Shown: positions 1-7,996 of the stretch, piece by piece
Layout: every line of letters starts with the position of its first letter
How positions within the stretch are numbered: the first letter of the stretch is position 1
Source: JBFKQC01 sp041627895
GTDB lineage: Bacteria; Pseudomonadota; Alphaproteobacteria; Rhodobacterales; Rhodobacteraceae
Direction: 5' to 3'
DNA length: 25,151 nucleotides
Assembly: GCA_041627895.1 (NCBI GenBank)
Contig: JBFKQC010000061.1
Span: 1-25,151 of the forward strand
Position numbers and translations under genes: made by a program
The notes under the pieces: generated by a model
What the model was told of the DNA's origin: nothing
The model's database searches: none
Seen by the model: only the letters and a program-made list of their open reading frames with translations

Positions 1-450
1 CCCGCCTTGGCCCATGTCTGCGACCTGACGGTCGAATTGGACCCGATCATCGCGCTCGGCCCCGGCCGCGCCGGCGAGCGGCGGATCATCCCGATCGTCG
101 GCGGCAGCGTGGCCGGGCCGCGGCTGACCGGGCGCATCCTGAATGTCGGGGCGGACTGGCAAACGGTCTGGGCCGGCGGCACGGCGGAACTCGACACCCG
201 CTATGCGATGGAAACCGATGACGGCGCGGTGATCGAGATCGTCAATTACGGCTACCGCCACGGGCCCGCCGAGGTGATCGCCGCGCTCGCCGCCGGCGAG
301 GCGGTCGACCCGGACGCCTATTACATGCGGACCCACGCGCGGCTGGAAACCGGCGATGCGCGCTATGGCTGGGTCAATCGCACGCTGTTCGTCGGCCGCG
401 GCATGCGCCGGGCGGCCAGCGTCGTGGTGTCGCTTTTCGCGGTGGAATAG
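1..450 (+). CDS. DUF3237 family protein, 5' end cut by the window edge
   Basis: The reading frame is open from base 1 and ends in TAG at 448-450, leaving about 149 residues. The visible part matches the usual DUF3237 pattern: a first strand ending in CDLTVELD, then the RRIIPIVGG stretch, GPRLTGRIL, GADWQTV, AELDTRYAMETDDGA, a YYMRTHARLETG motif and the closing WVNRTLFVG. DUF3237 proteins are small cytoplasmic beta-barrel proteins with no firmly established biochemical role. A TTG lies at position 7, but the frame continues upstream of it, so I treat the gene as partial rather than starting there. Only a few N-terminal residues are probably missing. It runs in the same direction as the LysR gene downstream but is separated from it by 334 bp, so co-transcription is uncertain. 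The family call is from recalled motif order. Confidence 0.85.
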   Translation, partial: PALAHVCDLTVELDPIIALGPGRAGERRIIPIVGGSVAGPRLTGRILNVGADWQTVWAGGTAELDTRYAMETDDGAVIEIVNYGYRHGPAEVIAALAAGEAVDPDAYYMRTHARLETGDARYGWVNRTLFVGRGMRRAASVVVSLFAVE

Positions 451-784
451 GAACGCGGGCGGGGTGCGGGGCCCGTCGCCCGACCCGCCGTGCCGTCCGT
501 GTCTCTGCAGGGTAAGGTGGCGGCGCCGCCGGTTCGTCGCGGTCGCGGAACGTGCGGCGGATTGCCAGGCCCGCCGTCCCCTTGTCTCACCGGTGATCTG
601 CGGGAAGGCCGCGACCACATCCCTTGTGCCGGGAGCGTCTGGGCCCCCATGCCGGTTAACCGCGCGAAGGAGTATCGCCTCTGGCTTAACGAACCCCTAC
701 CGCACCGCGCGGTGCTGGCGGGCCATGCGTGACCGATCCTCATGGGACTTGCGGATCAGATGACGATCGCTAATCCTTCCGCCC
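451..784. other. Intergenic stretch without a convincing gene
   Basis: This 334-bp stretch separates the DUF3237 and LysR genes. Short open frames exist on both strands, but they are proline/arginine-rich, lack a convincing ribosome binding site and resemble no family I know. A 12-bp perfect palindrome made of GGCGGC and its complement lies at 519-530, as expected to occur by chance in GC-rich DNA. Just before the LysR start two GATC tetramers flank 7 bp (around 754-768), which could be part of an autoregulatory site, though the evidence is weak. I see no terminator with a T-tract. Confidence 0.5.
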
Positions 785-1723
785 ATGGACATCGCCCTGA
801 TCCGCACCTTCCTCGAAGTATCCGCAACCGGATCCTTCGCCAACGCCTCCGAACGGCTGCTGGTCACGCAATCCGCGGTCAGCCTGCGCATCCAGCGGCT
901 CGAGGACATCCTCGGCCAGGCGCTTTTCACGCGTTCCAAGGCGGGCGCCGAACTGACGCCGGCGGGGCACAACTTCGAACGCTTCGCCTATGCGCTGATC
1001 CGGATCTGGGAGGAGGCGCGCCAGGAGGTGGCGATCCCCGAGGGATTCACCCAGAGCCTGACGATCGGCGCGCAATACTCGCTTTGGCCGCGGCTCGGGT
1101 TTCGCTGGATCGACGCGCTGCGTGCGGCGCGGCCCGATCTGGCGCTGCGTGCCGAACTGGGGATGCCCGAGCGGCTGACCCGGTTCCTGGTCGAGGGCGT
1201 GGTGCAGGTGGCGCTGATCTACACGCCGCAACTGCGCCCGCATCTGCGCGCCGAGCGCGTGCTGAACGAGGAACTGGTGCTGGTGGCGTCCTGGCCCGAT
1301 CCGACGCCCGATCTGTCCGGGCGCTACGTGATGATCGACTGGGGGCCGGAATTCATCCACGCCCATGCGCTGGATCTGCCGCACCTGACCGGCGGCGGGC
1401 TGACCATGGCGCTGGGGGCGCTGGCGGGCGAGTACATCGTGCGAAGGCAGGCCGCGGGCTATCTGCCGGCGCGCAGCGCCAAGGAGCATATCGACGCCGG
1501 GCGGCTGCATCTGGTGCCGGATGCGCCGAAATATCCCTACCCGGCCTGGGCGGTCTGGCGCGACGACCTGGACCCGGCGCTGGCCGAAATCGCCGGGTCC
1601 GAGCTTGCCCGGGTCTGCCGGTCGGTCGAGGCGGCGACCACCTCGGTGATGAGCGAGTGGAAGTCGATGTGGGACCATGACCACCCGGCCCCGGCACCCC
1701 AAGGCGGGCGGTCCTATCCATAA
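785..1723 (+). CDS. LysR-family transcriptional regulator
   Basis: A 312-residue protein of normal LysR length. The N-terminus starts directly with the winged helix-turn-helix (about residues 1-62): MDIALIRTFLEVSATGSFANASERL, followed by the recognition-helix stretch VTQSAVSLRIQRLEDILG and LFTRSKAGAELTPAG. Residues of about 90-290 form the periplasmic-binding-like effector domain. The ATG at 785 is chosen because LysR proteins normally begin this close to the helix-turn-helix. The C-terminal tail after about residue 295 is proline-rich and probably disordered. It should act as a tetrameric activator or repressor responding to a small molecule, but the ligand and targets cannot be read from the sequence. 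No divergent partner gene is present: the upstream gene encodes a DUF3237 protein on the same strand. Downstream is the DUF481 gene, with a 125-bp AT-richer gap suggesting a separate promoter. Confidence 0.93.
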   Translation: MDIALIRTFLEVSATGSFANASERLLVTQSAVSLRIQRLEDILGQALFTRSKAGAELTPAGHNFERFAYALIRIWEEARQEVAIPEGFTQSLTIGAQYSLWPRLGFRWIDALRAARPDLALRAELGMPERLTRFLVEGVVQVALIYTPQLRPHLRAERVLNEELVLVASWPDPTPDLSGRYVMIDWGPEFIHAHALDLPHLTGGGLTMALGALAGEYIVRRQAAGYLPARSAKEHIDAGRLHLVPDAPKYPYPAWAVWRDDLDPALAEIAGSELARVCRSVEAATTSVMSEWKSMWDHDHPAPAPQGGRSYP

Positions 1724-1848
1724 GTCAAACTCGTTTCATCCACGATTATTTTGAATTTTTCTTTCGGATAACCCGGTCCTATATCCCGGTTGCAGCAAGG
1801 CCCAGCCTCCAATCCCGGAACGGGCCGCGACCTGGAAAGGACATTCCA

Positions 1849-2676
1849 ATGCACAACGCAACCAAACTGGCTGCGGCCACTGCCCTGGCCGTGATCCTCT
1901 CGGGCCCGACCTTCGCGCAGGGCACGCTGATCGGCACGGAGGCTCTGGATGAGCGGATCGAGGACATTCAGGACGAAGCCGCCCGCGATCTGGCCCGCGG
2001 CGAGGACGCCGAGCGCTTCGGCCCCAACGGCGTGCCGCAGGGCTGGCGCGGCTCGGTCGCGCTGACTGCCTCGGCCGCGACCGGCAACACCGACACCGTC
2101 GACCTCTCGGCCGCCGGTCGCCTGACCTACGGCATCGGCGACTGGTCGCACACCGTGGGCCTGGCCTTCGAATACGGCGAAGCCAACGGCGTGCAGAACG
2201 AAGAGGAATTCTTCGCCACCTACGAGGGCAACCGCTATTTCACGCCCGAGTTCTACGCCTTCGGCGTCGGCCGCTACGAATACGACGGTTTCGCCACCAA
2301 CGAGCATGACGTGTTCTTCGGCGCGGGCCCCGGCTATCGCATCGTGAACACCGAGAACGCGACCTGGCGTGTGCAGGCCGGCCCCGGCGTCCGCCACATC
2401 GTTCCCGCCGCCGGCGGCAGCACGACCGAGGTCGCGGGCATCATCTCGTCCCGCGCCTGGGTGAAGGTAAGCGAGAACGTCTCGCTGACCAACGACACCG
2501 ACATCCTCGGCTCGGACACCAACATGCTGGCCACCAACGACTTCGGCGTGAACTTCAAGGTGACCGACACGATGTCGACCCGCGTGAGCTATCGCACCGA
2601 CTACAACTCGAACCCGGCGCCGGGGTTCAAGAACACCGACAACACGATCGGCGTGTCGCTGGTGGTCGGCTTCTAG
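1849..2676 (+). CDS. DUF481 family outer-membrane beta-barrel protein (YdiY-like)
   Basis: A 275-residue exported protein. Residues 1-24 are a Sec signal peptide with a charged start, a hydrophobic alanine/leucine core and a TFA-Q cleavage site. A 40-residue acidic, probably helical linker (about 26-64, ALDERIEDIQDEAARDLARGED) follows. The DUF481 barrel then runs to the end: alternating strands such as WRGSVALTASAATGNTDTVDLSAAG, FFATYEGNRYFTPEFYAFGVGRYEYD, FFGAGPGYRIV and a terminal strand ending in VVGF, with the aromatic C-terminal residue expected for recognition by the BAM assembly machinery. DUF481 proteins (for example salt- or acid-induced outer-membrane proteins) have no firmly established function. 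An AGGACA-type ribosome binding site precedes the ATG. The AT-richer leader (1741-1790) probably carries the promoter, although no clean -35/-10 pair stands out. An intrinsic terminator follows at once, so the gene is probably monocistronic. Confidence 0.88.
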   Translation: MHNATKLAAATALAVILSGPTFAQGTLIGTEALDERIEDIQDEAARDLARGEDAERFGPNGVPQGWRGSVALTASAATGNTDTVDLSAAGRLTYGIGDWSHTVGLAFEYGEANGVQNEEEFFATYEGNRYFTPEFYAFGVGRYEYDGFATNEHDVFFGAGPGYRIVNTENATWRVQAGPGVRHIVPAAGGSTTEVAGIISSRAWVKVSENVSLTNDTDILGSDTNMLATNDFGVNFKVTDTMSTRVSYRTDYNSNPAPGFKNTDNTIGVSLVVGF

Positions 2677-2706
2677 GCCACGCCCCGCGTCCCTCATTCC
2701 ACCTTC

Positions 2707-2733
2707 GGGGGCGGCCCGTCCGCCCCCTTTTTT
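2707..2733 (+). terminator. Intrinsic terminator of the DUF481 gene
   Basis: A perfect 8-bp stem (GGGGGCGG at 2707-2714 pairing with CCGCCCCC at 2720-2727) encloses a 5-base loop and is followed directly by six T residues (2728-2733). It begins 31 bases after the DUF481 stop codon. This is the clearest rho-independent terminator in the window. Confidence 0.9.
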
Positions 2734-2765
2734 CTTCGGCAACGCCCCACCGACAGGAGGCAACA

Positions 2766-3161
2766 ATGCTGGCAAGAGCAATCCCCCCGAAAGAGTCCCG
2801 GGCGCAGGCGTGCGGCCTGCACGCGGTCGCCGGAATGGCAAGCGATCTGGGTTACGTGGTCGGCGGCTGGCGGCCCGGTCCCGATACGCTGATCGCCGGG
2901 TTCCGGCCGGTATCCGACATGGTCTTCGACCGGCTGCTGGCGCTGCCCGAACTGACCGCCCTGCGCGGCACGCTCTACCTGATCCGGCTCGAGGCGCTGG
3001 CGGACCTGCCGGAGGCGGCCGAGAACGACTGGCTGGCCGGCGTCAACTTTGACCGCACGCTGATCCTGCCGCTGCGGCCCGGCGCCGCCGGCGGTCACGA
3101 CACGGTCGAGGAAGGCGTGCGCCGCGTCCTGCGGATGTGCGGCGATCTGGGCATGATCTGA
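2766..3161 (+). CDS. Hypothetical protein, 131 residues
   Basis: I do not recognise this protein. It starts at ATG 2766, five bases after a perfect AGGAGG (2755-2760), the strongest ribosome binding site in the window, and ends in TGA. The protein is probably cytoplasmic, with no signal peptide or membrane segment. It is mixed alpha/beta: LGYVVGGWRPGPDTLIAGFRPVSDMVFDRLLALPEL, then GTLYLIRLEALADLPEAAENDWLAGVNFDRTLILPL and a final helix. Two cysteines lie near the ends (CGL at about 16, MCG at about 124). The DUF481 terminator precedes it by 33 bp and hflX is convergent with it, so it is probably a single-gene transcript. A promoter must lie within about 2650-2750, possibly overlapping the terminator, or the gene lives on readthrough. 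Codon use is GC-rich like its neighbours, so there is no sign of recent transfer. Confidence 0.78.
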   Translation: MLARAIPPKESRAQACGLHAVAGMASDLGYVVGGWRPGPDTLIAGFRPVSDMVFDRLLALPELTALRGTLYLIRLEALADLPEAAENDWLAGVNFDRTLILPLRPGAAGGHDTVEEGVRRVLRMCGDLGMI

Positions 3162-3179
3162 CGCCGCCGCCGGCCAAGG

Positions 3180-3197
3180 GGCGGGCTACGGCCCGCC
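3180..3197. terminator. Hairpin between convergent genes (possible shared terminator)
   Basis: A 7-bp perfect stem (GGCGGGC at 3180-3186, GCCCGCC at 3191-3197) encloses a TACG loop. It lies between the stop of the 131-residue protein (+) and the stop of hflX (-), which begins at the next base. No T-tract follows on either strand, so it is only a candidate weak or rho-assisted bidirectional terminator. Confidence 0.45.
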
Positions 3198-4472
3198 TCA
3201 GAGCTCGCGGAACCGCCTTTCCTGGCGCGCGGTCCAGCGCACGGTCAGCTCGAAGCCGTCGTCGGTCTGGCGCTCGTCCTCGATCACGCCTTCGGCGTGC
3301 AGCCAGGCGCGCTGCCGGCCGGCACTGAAGGGCAGCGTCAGGCGCCGCTCGGCGGTCTCTTCGGCCAGCGCCGCGGAAACGGCGTCAAGCAGCGCCCCGA
3401 TCCCCTCGCCCGTCCGCGCCGAGATCGCGAAGGTGCCGTCCTGCCGCGCGGCCTGGGTCAAGAGCGGCGCCCGCGCCGGTTCCGGCACCAGGTCGATCTT
3501 GTTCCAGACCTCGACGCGCGGCGTCTCTTCCAGCACGCCCAGATCGTCGAGGATCGCCGCGACGTCGGCCGCCTGCGCCTCGGTCTCGGCGTGCGAGATG
3601 TCGCGCACATGGCAGATCAGGTCGGCCTCGAGCACTTCTTCCAGCGTGGCGCGGAACGCGGCGACAAGCTGTGTCGGCAGATCGCTGATGAACCCCACCG
3701 TGTCGGAGAGGATCACCTGCCGCCCCGCGGGCAGCGTCACCCCGCGCATCGTCGGGTCGAGGGTGGCGAACAGCATGTCCTTGGCCATCACCTCGGCCCC
3801 GGTCAGGCGGTTGAACAGCGTCGACTTGCCGGCGTTGGTGTAGCCCACCAGCGCCACCACGGGAAACGGCACCTTCTTGCGCGCGGCGCGGTGCAGGCTG
3901 CGGGTCTTGACGACCTTGGCAAGCTGGCGCTTCAGCCGGGCGAGCTGGTCGTCGATGGCGCGGCGGTCGGCCTCGATCTGGGTCTCGCCGGGGCCGCCGA
4001 CGAAACCGAGGCCCCCGCGCTGGCGTTCCAGGTGGGTCCAGGCCCGGACCAGGCGGGTGCGCTGATAGCTCAGCGCCGCCATCTCGACCTGCAGAACGCC
4101 CTCGCGGGTCCGGGCGCGGTCGCTGAAAATCTCCAGGATCAGCCCGGTCCGGTCGAGGATCTTGACGCCCCAGGCCTTTTCCAGGTTGCGCTGCTGCACC
4201 GGCGTTACCGGGCCGTCGATCAGCACCAGTTCCACATCGGCGCCGGCGAACCGCGCCTTCAACTCGTCGATCTTGCCCGATCCGAACAGCAGCCCCGGCT
4301 GCGGTTTCGCCAGGCGCACGACCTCGGCGCCCGCCACGTCCAGGCCCGGCAGCGCGGCGGCCAGCGCCGCGGCCTCTTCCAGGGCGGGACCCGCAGGGCG
4401 CCGGCCTGTTTCCGAGATCAGATGGGGATGCAGCACCCAGGCGCGGGTGCGCGACGCCTGTGCGTCGGTCAC
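3198..4472 (-). CDS. hflX: GTPase HflX
   Basis: A 424-residue GTPase that binds the large ribosomal subunit and in bacteria rescues or splits stalled ribosomes. The HflX-specific N-terminal domain covers about 10-200, with the motifs LLFGSGKIDEL, VLIDGPVTPVQQRNLEK, KILDRTGLILEIFSDRARTREG and GGPGETQIEADRR. The G domain follows: P-loop GYTNAGKST (210-218), G3 DTVGF (257-261), G4 NKID (324-327) and the G5-like SARTG. Length is normal for the family. The start is GTG at 4472, three bases after the hfq stop codon, so translation is probably coupled to hfq. The same hfq-hflX order is conserved in enterobacteria, which supports both calls. A hairpin directly follows the stop codon. Confidence 0.97.
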   Translation of the reverse strand: MTDAQASRTRAWVLHPHLISETGRRPAGPALEEAAALAAALPGLDVAGAEVVRLAKPQPGLLFGSGKIDELKARFAGADVELVLIDGPVTPVQQRNLEKAWGVKILDRTGLILEIFSDRARTREGVLQVEMAALSYQRTRLVRAWTHLERQRGGLGFVGGPGETQIEADRRAIDDQLARLKRQLAKVVKTRSLHRAARKKVPFPVVALVGYTNAGKSTLFNRLTGAEVMAKDMLFATLDPTMRGVTLPAGRQVILSDTVGFISDLPTQLVAAFRATLEEVLEADLICHVRDISHAETEAQAADVAAILDDLGVLEETPRVEVWNKIDLVPEPARAPLLTQAARQDGTFAISARTGEGIGALLDAVSAALAEETAERRLTLPFSAGRQRAWLHAEGVIEDERQTDDGFELTVRWTARQERRFREL

Positions 4473-4475
4473 GCC

Positions 4476-4709
4476 CTATTCGTCGCCTTCATAAAGCGAA
4501 ATCGGCTGTGACGGCATGATCGTGCTGATCGCGTGCTTGTAGACAAGCTGAGACTGCCCGTCGCGGCGCAGCAGCACGCAAAAATTGTCGAACCAGGTGA
4601 TCACGCCCTGCAGTTTCACGCCGTTGATCAAGAAGATCGTCACCGAGACTTTCGTCTTCCGGACATGGTTGAGAAATGCGTCCTGCAAACTCTGCTTGTC
4701 AGCAGCCAT
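4476..4709 (-). CDS. hfq: RNA chaperone Hfq
   Basis: A 77-residue Sm-like protein forming a hexameric ring that pairs small RNAs with mRNAs. Sm1 is at about 10-45 (QDAFLNHVRKTKVSVTIFLINGVKLQGVITWFDNFCVLL) and Sm2 is the diagnostic VYKHAISTIMP at about 56-66. The glutamine near the N-terminus, the phenylalanine of FDNF and the K-H pair needed for proximal-face RNA binding are kept. The distal-face tyrosine of the E. coli protein is a phenylalanine here (TIFLING). The C-terminal tail is short, as usual in alphaproteobacteria. A GAAGGA ribosome binding site precedes the ATG at 4709. The 298-bp AT-richer region upstream probably contains the promoter; a TTGCTG/TATAGG pair with 16-bp spacing lies close to the start codon but would give a very short leader. 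Confidence 0.98.
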   Translation of the reverse strand: MAADKQSLQDAFLNHVRKTKVSVTIFLINGVKLQGVITWFDNFCVLLRRDGQSQLVYKHAISTIMPSQPISLYEGDE

Positions 4710-5007
4710 CGTTCCTTCGCCCTATATTTTTACTCTGCCCCACAGCAAATCGCTGGTTCGCATATGGCGCGAGTATGGTCTGCCTTGGAACAAGATTCCA
4801 GACCCTTTGTCAGACCGTTATGGTTGCGTGTCATCGTCGTGGATCGGCCCCGGTGTGTCCAGCGCCCGGGGCGGCATTTGTTACAAAACGTGAAAATGGT
4901 TAACGCGTTTCCCGGCGGTGTGCGGTATCTGCGCGGCCTGTGACGAAATCCCGCGAAATACGGTGGAATCGCGGGCCGTAGCGGCGGTTTGCCATGACTG
5001 GCCGGCG
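4710..5007 (-). other. Intergenic region between trkH and hfq
   Basis: These 298 bp lie between the trkH stop and the hfq start, both on the minus strand. The part nearest hfq (about 4720-4920) is clearly richer in A and T than the surroundings, as expected for a promoter region. An 11-bp dyad (TTTGT, T, ACAAA) sits at 4877-4887 and could be an operator. A 6-bp inverted repeat (CCCGCG/CGCGGG, 4950-4975, 14-base loop) lies just downstream of trkH and has no T-tract. I see no convincing gene, although several short frames are open. Confidence 0.5.
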
Positions 5008-6528
5008 TCAGTTGCGCCAGAATTCGGGGTTCAGAAGCGCGATGATCGCCAGGGTTTCCAGCCGTCCCAGCGCCATGCTGGCACAAAGGATCAGCTTGGC
5101 GGCCTCCGGCAGGGTTGCATAGCTTAGGCCCGCCTCGCCCACGGCCGCGACCAGCGGCCCGGTTGTGCTGAGCGCCGCGATGGTCAGGACGACGGCCGCC
5201 TCGAAGCCGATGCCGGCGAGCGACAGCGCCAGCATCACCACCGCGATCGACATCGCGAACAGCATGAAGAAGATCCAGGCCACATAGGCGCCCTGCCGGC
5301 GCAGATAGCGCGCCTGGCTGCCGGCGCCGCCGATCGAGCTGGGATGCACGAGGCGTTCGAGTTCGCGCCGCCCGTGCTTGTAAAGCACGTAGACCCTGAG
5401 CAGCTTGACCCCGCCCGCCGTGGTCGCCACCCCGCCGCCGATGATCGCCAGGCCCAGCAGGATCAGCGCCGGGCTGTCCAGCCCCGACCAGCTGCGCGCC
5501 TCGTCCCAGGACGCGGATTCAAAGCCCGTGGTGCTGAGGAACGACAGCACGGTGAAGATCGCGCCCCAGAGCGCCTGCAACCCCTGCCCCAGCGACTGCC
5601 CGGCATCGACCTCGATGGCGCCGACCCAGTGCCGGAAGAACAGCAGCAGCGGCACGACGATGACGCAGAACAGCCCGATCTGCATTTCGGGATCGCCCAG
5701 CAGGCGGCGCGGGTCGCCCTCGAGCCCGTCGCGGGCGAAGGTGCGCCGCGACAGCGCGAAGGCGAAGAAGACGAAGATCAGCGCCTCGCCGCCAAAGCCG
5801 GATCCGGTGTTCTCGGTGCCGCCGACCGGCGAGATGCCGCTGGTCGCCAGCACCGACATCGCGTGGCAGACCGCGATCAGCGGCGTGTCGCCGAGCGCCA
5901 GCAGCCCGATCCAGAGGACCAGCGTCAGTCCGCCATAGACCGGCGCCAGCATCGCCGCGAAGCGCTGCAGCCGGGCCGAGGCGTCGGCGATCCGGGTGAT
6001 CTGGCTGATCCCCGACGCCGTCCCGTCGCCGGCGCCCGGCCCCAGCACCTCGAACCCGCCGAGATTGAGCGGCGCGAAGATCGCCGCCGCGGCGACCCAG
6101 ATCAGGAAGCCGCCGAGCCACGCCACCAGCGCGCGCCACAAGTGATCGGCGCCAGACAGCCGCGACGGATCGTCGAAGACGGTGGCGCCGGTCGTGGTCA
6201 GGCTCGACACCATCTCGAAATAGGCGTTCAGGAACCGGGTGTTGCCGACGCTTTCGTAAAGCGGCACCGCCAGCATCAGCGGCAGCAGGGTAAAGGCCGC
6301 AAGCAGCGCCAGCAGGTGGTTGCGCGCCTGCCGCTTCGGCGCATAGTTCGCGGTGGCGATCGCGATCATCGCGGTCAGGCACAGAAAGATCGTGCCGGAA
6401 TAGAAATAGGTGCGCGCCGTGGCCCATTCGCGCACCGCGCCGCCATAGATCGCGGGCACGTACATCGCCAGCGCCGCCGCCCCCATCAGGAACACAATCA
6501 GCGGCAGGTTGAGAATGCGCTGCAGCAT
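5008..6528 (-). CDS. trkH: Trk-type potassium uptake protein TrkH
   Basis: A 506-residue inner-membrane K+ channel-like transporter. It has about ten hydrophobic segments arranged as four M1-P-M2 repeats. The pore-loop selectivity motifs are visible in order: SLTTTGATVF, VLATSGISPVGG, FLSTTGFESASW and ALSTTGPLVAAVG, each with the conserved glycine that contributes to the K+ filter. Length is normal for TrkH/KtrB proteins. The ATG at 6528 overlaps the trkA stop codon by one base within an ATGA-type junction, so the two genes form an operon and are translationally coupled. TrkA is the cytoplasmic gating ring that controls TrkH. It should import K+ driven by the membrane potential. Confidence 0.96.
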   Translation of the reverse strand: MLQRILNLPLIVFLMGAAALAMYVPAIYGGAVREWATARTYFYSGTIFLCLTAMIAIATANYAPKRQARNHLLALLAAFTLLPLMLAVPLYESVGNTRFLNAYFEMVSSLTTTGATVFDDPSRLSGADHLWRALVAWLGGFLIWVAAAAIFAPLNLGGFEVLGPGAGDGTASGISQITRIADASARLQRFAAMLAPVYGGLTLVLWIGLLALGDTPLIAVCHAMSVLATSGISPVGGTENTGSGFGGEALIFVFFAFALSRRTFARDGLEGDPRRLLGDPEMQIGLFCVIVVPLLLFFRHWVGAIEVDAGQSLGQGLQALWGAIFTVLSFLSTTGFESASWDEARSWSGLDSPALILLGLAIIGGGVATTAGGVKLLRVYVLYKHGRRELERLVHPSSIGGAGSQARYLRRQGAYVAWIFFMLFAMSIAVVMLALSLAGIGFEAAVVLTIAALSTTGPLVAAVGEAGLSYATLPEAAKLILCASMALGRLETLAIIALLNPEFWRN

Positions 6529-7904
6529 CAGAAGAAGTCGATCGAGACCTGCAACAGCCGCTCGACCTCGGGCACGTCCGCGGCCATGGCGAAGATCGCG
6601 ATCACGTCGCCTTCCTCGATGCGGGTGCGGCCGGTGGGCCGGATCACCTCGCCCTGCTTCATGATCGCGCCGATCAGCACGCCTTCGGGAAAGTCGATGT
6701 CGCGCAGAAGCTGCCCGGCGATCGGCGAGGTGGAAAGCACCTGCGCCTCGATCAGTTCTGCCTCGGCGTCGCCGATCGAATAGACCGTGCGCACCCGCCC
6801 GTGCCGGATGTGGCGCAGGATCGAGCTGACCGTGGTGGCGCGCGGGTTGATGTAGGCGTCGATGTCCAGCGGCCCCATCAGCGAGGTGAGCGACGGGTCG
6901 TTGACCAGGCAGATCGCCATCTTCGCCCCGGCGGCCTTGGCACGCACGGCGGCCAGCACGTTGGTCTTGTCGTCGTCGGTCACCGCCAGGACGGCGTCGG
7001 CCCGGTCGATGTTGGCCTCGTTCAGAAGCTCGATATTCAGCCCGTCACCGTTCAGCACGATGGTGCGTTCCAGCGCATCCGCCGCCATCTCGGCCCGGGC
7101 GCGGTTTTTCTCGATCACCTTGACGCGGACCCGCTGGGCGCGCATTTCCAGCGCCTGCGCCACGGCGAGCCCGACATTGCCGCCGCCCAGGATCACCACG
7201 CGCTCTTGCTTGACGATGCTCTTGCCGAAGATTTCCAGCGCGCGGTTGGCGTCCTCGGTATGGGCGAAGACATAGACGTCGTCGTCGACGAACAGCTGAT
7301 CGCCGGCCTCGGGCGCGAACAGCGACCCGCCGCGGCGCACGCCGACGACGATGGCGCGCAGGGTCGAGAACAGGTCGGACAATTGCCGCAGCGGTGTGTT
7401 GACGACGGGGCAGTCGTCGTCGAGCTTGATGCCGATCAACTGCGCATGGCCGTCGAGAAAGCCCTGCGTGTCGAAGGCCGAGGGCGAGGCCAGCCGGCGC
7501 AGCGCCGCGTCGGCGACCTCGCGCTCGGGGCTGATCACCACGTCGATCGGCATGTGGTCGCGGCGGTAGAGATCGGAATAGGCTGCGTTCAGGTAGGACT
7601 GGCTGCGGATTCGCGCGATCTTCTTGGTGATGCCGAACACCGAATGCGCGACCTGGCAGGTCACCATGTTGACCTCGTCGGAATAGGTCGCGGCGATCAC
7701 CATGTCGGCGTCACGGGCGCCGGCGCGGTCCAGCACGTCGGGATAGCTGGCAAATCCGGCGATCCCCTGGACCTCCAGCGTATCGGTGGCCCGGCGCACC
7801 AGGTCGGGGTTGTTGTCGACGACGGTGACGTCGTTCTTCTCGCCCGAGAGATGCCGCGCGATCTGCCAGCCGACCTGGCCCGCGCCGCAGATGATGACCT
7901 TCAT
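6528..7904 (-). CDS. trkA: Trk system potassium uptake regulator TrkA
   Basis: A 458-residue cytoplasmic NAD(H)/nucleotide-binding gating subunit of the Trk K+ channel. It is a tandem RCK protein. The first RCK_N Rossmann domain begins at residue 3 with IICGAGQVGWQIARHLS and an acidic VVDNNPD strand end; the first RCK_C lies at about 140-220. The second Rossmann domain carries VVILGGGNVGLAVAQALE (about 235-252) with the VKVIEKN strand; the final RCK_C ends in EGDVIAIFAMAADVPEVERLLQ. Length and duplicated domain layout match TrkA exactly. It starts at ATG 7904 and its TGA overlaps the trkH ATG. A lipoprotein gene in the same direction lies 92 bp upstream, so a separate promoter is possible. 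NtrYX and trkAH are neighbours in many alphaproteobacteria (recalled, not checked). Confidence 0.97.
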   Translation of the reverse strand: MKVIICGAGQVGWQIARHLSGEKNDVTVVDNNPDLVRRATDTLEVQGIAGFASYPDVLDRAGARDADMVIAATYSDEVNMVTCQVAHSVFGITKKIARIRSQSYLNAAYSDLYRRDHMPIDVVISPEREVADAALRRLASPSAFDTQGFLDGHAQLIGIKLDDDCPVVNTPLRQLSDLFSTLRAIVVGVRRGGSLFAPEAGDQLFVDDDVYVFAHTEDANRALEIFGKSIVKQERVVILGGGNVGLAVAQALEMRAQRVRVKVIEKNRARAEMAADALERTIVLNGDGLNIELLNEANIDRADAVLAVTDDDKTNVLAAVRAKAAGAKMAICLVNDPSLTSLMGPLDIDAYINPRATTVSSILRHIRHGRVRTVYSIGDAEAELIEAQVLSTSPIAGQLLRDIDFPEGVLIGAIMKQGEVIRPTGRTRIEEGDVIAIFAMAADVPEVERLLQVSIDFF

Positions 7905-7996
7905 CGCCGATCCCCGTTGGGTCTTTCGAGGCGCCTACCGATGGCAGATGACGGGCGGGCGGTCAATCTTGTGCGCACGCGGGCGGCCGTGCCGGC

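Noticed and set aside
490..732. An 80-codon frame between the DUF3237 and LysR genes
   Set aside because: There is no ribosome binding site, the composition is proline/arginine/glycine-rich, and nothing recognisable is encoded. It is most likely a chance open frame.
1741..1790. A -35/-10 promoter (TTGAAT ... TATATC) ahead of the DUF481 gene
   Set aside because: The spacing is 23 bp, too long for a normal sigma70 promoter. The AT-rich stretch is suggestive, but I cannot define the elements.
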